Shown in pieces: positions 1 through 4,310 of a DNA stretch of 6,206 nt. Under the pieces are notes generated by a model, which was not told the origin of the DNA, did no database searches, and saw nothing but the letters and a program-made list of their open reading frames with translations. Positions within the stretch are counted from its first letter, which is position 1. Each line of letters opens with the position of its first letter. The translations under genes were made by a program, and so were the position numbers. Origin of the DNA: Promicromonosporaceae bacterium (GTDB taxonomy: Bacteria > Actinomycetota > Actinomycetes > Actinomycetales > Cellulomonadaceae). Location: positions 1 to 6,206 of the forward strand of contig WRIF01000102.1 in the NCBI GenBank assembly GCA_009782865.1, given 5' to 3'.

Positions 1-531
1 GAGAACCGGCACAAGGCCTACGAAGACTTCGCGGCCGTGGCGCGGGAACTGGTTGCCACGGGCATCACGGATGTGGCGCACCTGGGCTGTGAGGGGCGCT
101 CCAACGGCGGCCTGCTGGCCGGGAACATGCTCACCACCTACCCGGAACTGTTCGGGGCGATCATGATCGGCGTGCCCCTGCTCGACATGCGGCGCTACTC
201 CCACCTGCTGGCCGGCGCCTCCTGGATGGCCGAGTACGGCAACCCGGACGTGGACTCCGACTGGGAGTTCCTCAAGCACTACTCGGCCTACCACAACGTG
301 TCCTCGCAGATCGAGTACCCGCCGACCTACATCTACACCTCGACCAAGGACGACCGCGTTCACCCGGGCCACGCCCGGAAGTTCGCGGCGCTGCTGCGGG
401 AGGCGGGGGTGGAGGTCACCTACTACGAGAACGTGGAGGGCGGGCATGGCGGGGCCGCGAACAACGCCCAGTCCGCGCTGATGGACTCGCTGCGGTTCAC
501 GTTCCTGGGGGAGCGCCTAGGCCTGGCGTAG
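1..531 (+). CDS. Prolyl oligopeptidase family serine peptidase (S9), C-terminal fragment
   Basis: The reading frame is open from the first base, so the 5' part of the gene lies outside the window; 176 residues are visible. They form the C-terminal half of an alpha/beta-hydrolase catalytic domain. The nucleophile elbow is GRSNGG (Ser34 of the fragment), the acid is in TKDDRVHPGH (Asp117, followed by the Arg119 that in S9A enzymes contacts the substrate carbonyl), and the catalytic His149 is in EGGHGG. Order and spacing match prolyl oligopeptidases, which cleave short peptides after proline; the N-terminal beta-propeller that gates the active site would be upstream. No signal peptide can be judged because the N-terminus is missing. 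The gene is convergent with the DUF4097-like gene 142 bp away, and no clear terminator hairpin follows the TAG stop. Family assignment is firm; prolyl versus broader S9 specificity (such as oligopeptidase B) is less so. Confidence 0.95.
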   Translation, partial: ENRHKAYEDFAAVARELVATGITDVAHLGCEGRSNGGLLAGNMLTTYPELFGAIMIGVPLLDMRRYSHLLAGASWMAEYGNPDVDSDWEFLKHYSAYHNVSSQIEYPPTYIYTSTKDDRVHPGHARKFAALLREAGVEVTYYENVEGGHGGAANNAQSALMDSLRFTFLGERLGLA

Positions 532-673
532 TCGCCCTGCCCGCGTGCGCCCCTGTCTGCGTGCGCTTCGCCGGCTGGTCGAGAGATGGCGGGTCGACGA
601 GGGTGGCCTGCGCCCTCCGCTCGCTGCTCGGTGCTCGTTGCCCGGCGTTGGTTGCCCGGTGCGGGGCGGGTGG

Positions 674-1552
674 TCAGCGCTGGCAGACGGGGCAGAGGCC
701 GCCGATAGTGCGGCCTGCCTCGTCGAGGAAGGCCACGAAGCTGCCGTCGGTGGTTATGTCGACCCGGCGGGTGGCGGCGGGGTCTGCGGGGCCCTCGATC
801 TGCCGTCGAGCGTGGTCGGCCTCGACGGTCAGCGCCGCCGGGGCGTCCACCCACACGGCGATGATTCCGCTGGATGAGGTGGCGGCGATGTCGCCGCTGG
901 GATAGTTGATCTCGATGGGGCCGGTGCGGGTGTGCACCGTGACGTTTCGGCCCTGGTAGATGCGCACCCCGCCGTCAAGCGTCCGGACGTCCACGTCGCC
1001 GCGGCCGTACCACACGCGGACGGCGCCCACCTGGGTGTCCACGGTCAGGTCGCCGCTGATGCGCGAGACGTCCACCTGTCCGCGGTTGGTGGTGATCTCG
1101 ACGGTGCCGGCCACGTCGAAGGCGCGGGCAAGGTCGTTTTCCGTCTCGATCACCACATTGGTGTGCAGAGGCACCAGTACCTCTAGGGAGCCGGAGCAGT
1201 CGAGGAAGCCTTGGGTCCAGTTGGCGCAGCTGTTCTCAATGCGCAGGGTGTCGCTGGAGAGGGCCTGGGTGGTGAAGGTGGGCCGGATGAGGCCGCCCTC
1301 GCCGGTGGCGATGATCTCGATGTCCTGGCGAGGGGTGGCGCGCACAAAGACCCGTCCGTCGGCGACGATGTGGACATTGGGGGCGGCTGCGGCCGTCTCG
1401 GTGGCGGTGACGGTCTCCCAGCGGGTGAGGTCGAACAACAGGACGCCGCCCACGGAGAGCACGGTGAAGGTCAAGATGGCGGTGATAGTCCAGCCGATCT
1501 TCTTGCGGCGCGACCAGGGCTCGGTCTCGAAGGCGGCGGTGTTGAACGGCAT
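674..1552 (-). CDS. Membrane-anchored DUF4097-like beta-repeat protein
   Basis: This 292-aa protein has a short N-terminus ending in the basic patch RRKK (15-18), one hydrophobic segment at about 19-41, then an ectodomain. The positive-inside rule puts the N-terminus in the cytosol and the rest outside. Residues about 145-240 consist of short repeating beta-strand units (phrases such as DVAGTVEITT, ISGDLTVDT, RGDVDVRTLDG, TGPIEINYPSGDI), typical of DUF4097/putative-adhesin proteins that fold as a stacked beta solenoid. Their biochemical role is generally unknown. Cys109 and Cys119 could form a disulfide, and the protein ends in a CxxC (Cys287, Cys290) two residues before the stop. The ATG was chosen because TAGACT lies exactly 6 nt upstream, implying a leaderless mRNA; there is no Shine-Dalgarno. 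It is transcribed alone. Gene is near certain; the family call rests on repeat character. Confidence 0.85.
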   Translation of the reverse strand: MPFNTAAFETEPWSRRKKIGWTITAILTFTVLSVGGVLLFDLTRWETVTATETAAAAPNVHIVADGRVFVRATPRQDIEIIATGEGGLIRPTFTTQALSSDTLRIENSCANWTQGFLDCSGSLEVLVPLHTNVVIETENDLARAFDVAGTVEITTNRGQVDVSRISGDLTVDTQVGAVRVWYGRGDVDVRTLDGGVRIYQGRNVTVHTRTGPIEINYPSGDIAATSSSGIIAVWVDAPAALTVEADHARRQIEGPADPAATRRVDITTDGSFVAFLDEAGRTIGGLCPVCQR

Positions 1553-1558
1553 CTGCGC

Positions 1559-1564
1559 AGTCTA
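1559..1564 (-). promoter_or_regulatory. -10 box of the DUF4097-like gene, leaderless spacing
   Basis: On the minus strand TAGACT (a TANNNT box) ends 6 nt before the ATG at 1552, which would put the transcription start on or next to the start codon. No recognisable -35 box lies about 17 nt upstream, as is common in actinobacteria. Confidence 0.6.
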
Positions 1565-1622
1565 TCGGGGCTGTCCGGGCGGGCTCGTCCCTGGTTCGGG
1601 AGGGATGATGGCCTGAACGCGC

Positions 1623-1639
1623 CGAAACGTCTCGAAACG
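1623..1639. promoter_or_regulatory. Paired CGAAACG direct repeat, possible operator
   Basis: CGAAACG occurs twice, at 1623-1629 and 1633-1639, with starts exactly 10 bp apart (one helical turn). The inverted core GTTTC recurs at 1661, 1685 and 1697. The pair lies about 60-75 bp upstream of the -10 box of the DUF4097-like gene, a position where an activator or repressor dimer could bind. No regulator is known for it; the call rests on the repeat pattern only. Confidence 0.25.
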
Positions 1640-1693
1640 GCCGAGGCCACCTTCCGGGGCGTTTCCCCTGGTCAGAGTCCTGGTGTTTCGGTC

Positions 1694-1808
1694 GGGGTTT
1701 CCGACGCTTGGCGTCGTCAACCCCCTCCTTGCTCACCTCAAGCATCCGAACAAGTTCGGCGCTTGGGATCGTTCGTCGGGGTATTCGGCGCTGCGCGCCT
1801 GCGACCCC
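1694..1808. repeat. Run of three hairpins between the DUF4097-like gene and tRNA-Pro
   Basis: H1 (1694-1724) has an outer stem GGGGTT/AACCCC, a symmetrical TC/TC internal loop, an inner stem CGACGC/GCGTCG and loop TTG. H2 (1739-1765) has CAAGC/GCTTG outside and CCGAA/TTCGG inside with loop CAAG. H3 (1778-1808) has GGGGT/ACCCC outside, a 4x4 internal loop, GGCGC/GCGCC inside and loop TGC. H1 and H3 are both 31 bp and match at 22 of 31 positions; an A-T pair of the inner stem in H1 is G-C in H3. The spacers are 14 and 12 bp, and the tRNA-Pro terminator follows 13 bp later as a fourth hairpin. All lie upstream of the promoter of the DUF4097-like gene, so they are not in its mRNA. They could be palindromic repeats, a small structured RNA, or back-up terminators for tRNA-Pro read-through. 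I see no credible coding region here. Confidence 0.5.
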
Positions 1809-1821
1809 TTAGTCGTTCGCC

Positions 1822-1848
1822 AAAAACGTTCGTGCAAGCACGACGTTT
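1822..1848 (-). terminator. Intrinsic terminator of tRNA-Pro
   Basis: Thirteen nucleotides after the tRNA 3' end, the minus strand forms a hairpin: AAACG/CGTTT outside, TCGTG/CACGA inside, loop CTTG and one bulged base. The distal arm ends in five T residues, a classical rho-independent layout. Confidence 0.75.
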
Positions 1849-1858
1849 AGGCTCTCTC

Positions 1859-1934
<76 letters not shown>

Positions 1935-1982
1935 ATTGTCACCCCCGCAGAATCCCAAGGGTCTCCGAATGGCAACCGGGAA

Positions 1983-2012
1983 AGCATAGCGGACGCCGCC
2001 CCGCGGGGCCAA
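1983..2012 (-). promoter_or_regulatory. Candidate promoter of tRNA-Pro
   Basis: On the minus strand, TTGGCC (2012-2007) as a partial -35 box is followed after 18 nt by TATGCT (1988-1983) as the -10 box. The tRNA begins 48 nt after the -10 box. The same TATGCT precedes tRNA-Gly, which supports the assignment. A perfect 12-bp palindrome, GCCCCGCGGGGC (1998-2009), sits in the spacer and overlaps the -35 box. Confidence 0.4.
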
Positions 2013-2023
2013 ACGCGGGCGGG

Positions 2024-2029
2024 TATCCT
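2024..2029 (+). promoter_or_regulatory. -10 box of pcp, leaderless spacing
   Basis: TATCCT ends 6 nt before the ATG at 2036. There is no Shine-Dalgarno in the gap (GCCGCC) and no clear -35 box. The expected transcription start falls on the start codon. Confidence 0.6.
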
Positions 2030-2035
2030 GCCGCC

Positions 2036-2644
2036 ATGGGAAGTTTCAGGGTGCTGCTCACCGGATTTGAGCCCTTCGACGGGGCCGCCATCAACGAGAG
2101 TTGGGAGGCGGTCTCCCTGATAGCGGGGCGGCGCCGGACGGAGGATGACGGCGACCTCGTGACCGCCAGGCTGCCCGTCACCTTCGGCGGGGCCGCCCGC
2201 CGGGTCGCTGCCCTGATCGCCGAGCAGGGTCCGTTCGATGCGATCCTCAATGTGGGCCTCGACGCGACCGCGACGGGCATCAAGCTTGAACGTCTGGCCG
2301 TCAACCTGGCCGACGCCCGCATCCCCGACAACGCCGGTGACCAGCCGGTAGATCGGCCGCTTGATCCCGCCGGGCCCAGCGCCTACTGGACTCGCCTGCC
2401 GGTGCGGGAGGCCGAGACGGCCCTGCGCGCCGCCGAGATTCCGGTGCAACTCTCGTACTCTGCGGGGACCTATGTCTGCAACTCGGTCTTCTACTCCCTG
2501 CTCAACTCGGCTCCCGGGCAGTGCGCCCAGGCCGGGTTTGTGCACGTGCCGCCCGCGCGGGTCATGGCGGTGGAGGACGTCGCCGCCGGGCTAGAGGTGG
2601 TGATCGCCGCCTGTCGGGGCGTCAAGCCCCGTCAGGGATTTTGA
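2036..2644 (+). CDS. pcp: Pyroglutamyl-peptidase I (pyrrolidone-carboxylate peptidase)
   Basis: This cytosolic cysteine peptidase (C15) removes N-terminal pyroglutamate from peptides, aiding turnover of blocked peptides. The 202-aa protein carries the family's marks: TGFEPFDG (9-16), Glu85 in KLERLAVN, ARIPDNAGDQPVD (94-106), catalytic Cys148 in SAGTYVCN, and His170 in GFVHVPPAR. These correspond to the Glu-Cys-His triad. The usual bacterial stretch with a conserved Arg before the Glu reads GLDATATG here, and the position after CN, often His, is Ser149, so the pocket differs slightly from Bacillus enzymes. The last nine residues, RGVKPRQGF (194-202), and the stop are encoded by one copy of a 43-bp repeat shared with the tRNA-Gly terminator; the conserved fold seems complete before them. 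The ATG is chosen because TATCCT lies 6 nt upstream and the TGFEPF motif starts nine codons in. It is a single-gene transcript. Confidence 0.95.
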   Translation: MGSFRVLLTGFEPFDGAAINESWEAVSLIAGRRRTEDDGDLVTARLPVTFGGAARRVAALIAEQGPFDAILNVGLDATATGIKLERLAVNLADARIPDNAGDQPVDRPLDPAGPSAYWTRLPVREAETALRAAEIPVQLSYSAGTYVCNSVFYSLLNSAPGQCAQAGFVHVPPARVMAVEDVAAGLEVVIAACRGVKPRQGF

Positions 2645-2657
2645 GCGGGTGACGGGA
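2615..2657 (+). repeat. 43-bp direct repeat, copy 1 (end of pcp)
   Basis: Identical over 43 bp to 2730-2772; the copies are offset by 115 bp and separated by 72 bp. This copy begins exactly at codon 194 of pcp, contains its TGA stop (2642-2644), and ends with a 14-bp remnant of the tRNA-Gly 3' end (2644-2657). It keeps the inner hairpin CGGGGC/GCCCCG (2615-2631) followed by GGGATTTT, but lacks the upstream arm of the full terminator seen at copy 2. Confidence 0.95.
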
Positions 2658-2663
2658 CAAGTT

Positions 2664-2682
2664 GCCTCGCCACTGGCGAGGC
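2664..2682 (+). terminator. Hairpin after pcp, probable terminator
   Basis: A perfect 8-bp stem, GCCTCGCC/GGCGAGGC, with a 3-base ACT loop lies 20 nt after the pcp stop. There is no T tract on either strand, so it would act as a U-less terminator or mRNA 3' stabiliser. Confidence 0.5.
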
Positions 2683-2717
2683 GCCTAGTCGATTCCCGGC
2701 CATGTTCAGCGCGAACA

Positions 2718-2758
2718 CAAAATCCCCGCCGGGGCGTCAAGCCCCGTCAGGGATTTTG
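2718..2758 (-). terminator. Terminator of tRNA-Gly (possibly bidirectional)
   Basis: A long hairpin abuts the tRNA-Gly 3' end. It has an outer stem CAAAATCCC/GGGATTTTG of 9 bp (2718-2726 with 2750-2758), a 3x3 internal loop, an inner stem CGGGGC/GCCCCG of 6 bp, and a 5-base loop. Both outer arms are A/T-rich at the base, so RNA from either strand ends in a short U tract. It would stop tRNA-Gly transcription and could also stop read-through from pcp. Confidence 0.7.
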
Positions 2759-2772
2759 AGCGGGTGACGGGA
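2730..2772 (+). repeat. 43-bp direct repeat, copy 2 (tRNA-Gly 3' end and terminator)
   Basis: This copy covers the last 14 nt of tRNA-Gly (2759-2772) and most of its terminator hairpin (2730-2758). It is probably the original, because it sits in an intact tRNA plus a complete terminator, whereas copy 1 has lost one hairpin arm. Confidence 0.95.
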
Positions 2773-2829
2773 ATCGAACCCGCGCTATCAGCTTGGGAAG
2801 CTGAAGTTCTACCATTGAACTACACCCGC
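2759..2829 (-). tRNA. tRNA-Gly(CCC)
   Basis: This is a complete 71-nt cloverleaf on the minus strand. The acceptor stem is GCGGGTG/CACCCGC, the D stem GTTC/GAAC, the anticodon stem TCAGC/GCTGA with loop TTCCCAA (anticodon CCC, reading GGG), and the T arm GCGGG-TTCGATT-CCCGT. The discriminator is T. CCA is not encoded; the next bases are CAA, which already belong to the terminator stem. The gene stands alone, with its own promoter candidate. Confidence 0.97.
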
Positions 2830-2864
2830 AGGGGCGCCGAGGCACCCAGTAACGCTCGCAGGCA

Positions 2865-2870
2865 AGCATA
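2865..2870 (-). promoter_or_regulatory. -10 box of tRNA-Gly
   Basis: TATGCT on the minus strand is followed by 35 nt and then the tRNA 5' end, so transcription would start about 29 nt before the tRNA. The hexamer and the next bases (TATGCTTnCC) match those upstream of tRNA-Pro. No good -35 box is visible. Confidence 0.5.
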
Positions 2871-2939
2871 CCCGAACCGCGAAGGGGCCGCGCCGCCGCC
2901 GCAGAACCCCCCGGAGGCGCCCCACCGGTCGCCGCCGAC

Positions 2940-2945
2940 TAGGCT
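2940..2945 (+). promoter_or_regulatory. -10 box of the 443-aa gene, leaderless spacing
   Basis: TAGGCT ends 6 nt before the GTG at 2952. The gap GGCGGC is too close to the start to act as a ribosome binding site. This spacing decides the GTG start over an in-frame ATG 68 codons later. Confidence 0.55.
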
Positions 2946-2951
2946 GGCGGC

Positions 2952-4283
2952 GTGCACGGAACCCAGCCACCGGGCCACACCGGCCCCCTCGAACTGCGTG
3001 AGGTGGTGGAGACGGCCGCAGCGACGCCGAGCCTGCCCAGTCGGCGGGAGGCCCACGGCCGCCAGGAGGCCGGACGGCGCCCCGCCCTGCCCATCCTGCC
3101 CGAACCGGAGCCCGACCCGTACCTTGCCCGCCACCTGCTCGCCCTCCCGGCGGGGATGACCTCAGACGAGCTGTTCCACCTGGCCGCCGCCCGCTTCTCC
3201 GCCGCTAGATGGGCCGTTGTCCCAGACGACCAGCCCAAGTCCGCCGCCGTCCTCGCCCCCACCGACGAGACCTCCTCGCTGCCTCGCCTCGCCGCCCCTG
3301 GGGAGCCAGGCGAGATGCGCCTGACTCGCCACAGTCGACTCACCGGACCGTACGCGCCGCCTAGCGCCCTGTCGGTGGTCTCCGGAAGCACGGTGGCCCC
3401 CGACCTGCCGGCCGAGTTCTCCCAACTGTGGAGGCTCACCTGCCCCCGAGAGCGCTGGCCGGACCCGCCCCTGCCGACCGAGCCCCTGGCGGCGGCCTTT
3501 CCGGCGGGACTGCCCAACCGGGAGGAAGAGCGGGTCACCACCTGGCTCCTGGATGTTGCCCGTCGCTGCGTCTCCGCCGCGCAACTGGACCGGCTCGTGC
3601 TGCGGCCCGATCCCGGAACCGCGGTCGACCTGACCCTCTACTCCGGGGTGTGGCTTGACCCCAACGCCTGCCAGCGGGTGGCGCGTTCGGTTGAGCCGAC
3701 CGCCGCCCTGGCGACCAGCGGCGTCGAGTACGCCGGGCCCAGCGCCGAGGCGACCGCCCCTGCGGTGTCCCCGGCCGCAGCGGCCGCCCTCGGGCAGGAG
3801 CACGCAGCCGACCTGGGCGACCCCCTCGCTAGGGCGAAGGCGCAGCTCGGCACCGGGCTGCTGGCCGCCGTGCACGCCGCCGCCGACGAGGTCGATCACC
3901 GGGCCGTCCAAGCCCCCCATGTGCTCGACGGGTACGCCGTACACCTCGAGCACCCCGCCGCCGGGCTGGTGGCGATCGAGGTGATGGGTGACGACGACCT
4001 GCCGCCGGCCCTGCACGGCAAGGACTGGGGCTCTGCGGGGGCAATCGCCTACCGGGTTCGCTGGGAACCCAAAGACCCCGCAGACCGGTGGCACGAGTAC
4101 CCGGCCGAACCCGCGGCAGCCAGGCGATCTGCCGCGACGGCCCTGGTGGCCCAGATTGCCCACGCCCTGTGGGCGACGACCGGGGGAGAAATCTTGGACG
4201 CGGCCGACTTCCCCGTGGCGCCGGGCGCCCTGAGCAGAGACGCACTGGGTGAAAAGGCAACTGGCGGGCCACCCAGGGGGTGA
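2952..4283 (+). CDS. Hypothetical protein, 443 aa, probably cytosolic
   Basis: I do not recognise this protein. It has no signal peptide, membrane segment or familiar catalytic motif. The first 50 residues are Pro/Arg-rich and probably disordered. A helical stretch follows (DELFHLAAARFSAARW, 72-87), then a Pro-rich stretch, then a likely folded part with WLLDVARRC (198-206) and LRPDPGTAVDLTLYSGVWLDP (217-237). An Ala-rich linker (265-285) leads to a C-terminal part with alternating strands and helices: YAVHLEHPAAGLVAIEVMGDD (328-348), GAIAYRVRWEP (363-373) and a long helix at about 386-408. Codon use is like its neighbours and the frame stays open for 1.3 kb, so I trust the gene despite long antisense frames. 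GTG is chosen from the TAGGCT box 6 nt upstream. The stop lies inside the terminator hairpin shared with the convergent LppM-type gene. Confidence 0.85.
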   Translation: MHGTQPPGHTGPLELREVVETAAATPSLPSRREAHGRQEAGRRPALPILPEPEPDPYLARHLLALPAGMTSDELFHLAAARFSAARWAVVPDDQPKSAAVLAPTDETSSLPRLAAPGEPGEMRLTRHSRLTGPYAPPSALSVVSGSTVAPDLPAEFSQLWRLTCPRERWPDPPLPTEPLAAAFPAGLPNREEERVTTWLLDVARRCVSAAQLDRLVLRPDPGTAVDLTLYSGVWLDPNACQRVARSVEPTAALATSGVEYAGPSAEATAPAVSPAAAAALGQEHAADLGDPLARAKAQLGTGLLAAVHAAADEVDHRAVQAPHVLDGYAVHLEHPAAGLVAIEVMGDDDLPPALHGKDWGSAGAIAYRVRWEPKDPADRWHEYPAEPAAARRSAATALVAQIAHALWATTGGEILDAADFPVAPGALSRDALGEKATGGPPRG

Positions 4284-4293
4284 CCCGCCAGTT
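4259..4293. terminator. Bidirectional terminator between convergent genes
   Basis: A long stem, AACTGGCGGG (4259-4268) with CCCGCCAGTT (4284-4293), is followed after one C/A mismatch by CACCC/GGGTG and a 3-base loop. On the minus strand it is followed by GCCTTTTC, giving the T tract expected for the LppM-type gene, which stops 18 bp before it. On the plus strand it has no T tract and contains the final codons and TGA of the 443-aa gene. Confidence 0.75.
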
Positions 4294-4310
4294 ACGGGGT
4301 GCCTACGCGG

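Noticed and set aside
532..673. Terminator or small gene between prolyl oligopeptidase and the DUF4097-like gene
   Set aside because: I found only short repeats (CGTGCGC twice, GTTGCCCGG twice) and a weak GTCGA/TCGAC pair; nothing that supports a hairpin terminator or a coding frame.
1236..1745. Minus-strand frame starting at 1745 upstream of the DUF4097-like gene
   Set aside because: It runs through the hairpin region and then overlaps the DUF4097-like gene in another frame; Arg/Pro/His-rich product and no start signal.
2615..2772. Two-copy CRISPR-like or IS-end interpretation of the 43-bp repeat
   Set aside because: Only two copies, no cas or transposase genes, no terminal inverted repeats, and copy 2 is fully explained by tRNA-Gly plus its terminator.
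3162..4163. Long open frame on the minus strand opposite the 443-aa gene
   Set aside because: Its product is Gly/Arg-rich without domain character and it is the GC-skewed antisense shadow of the plus-strand gene, which has better composition and a promoter box.
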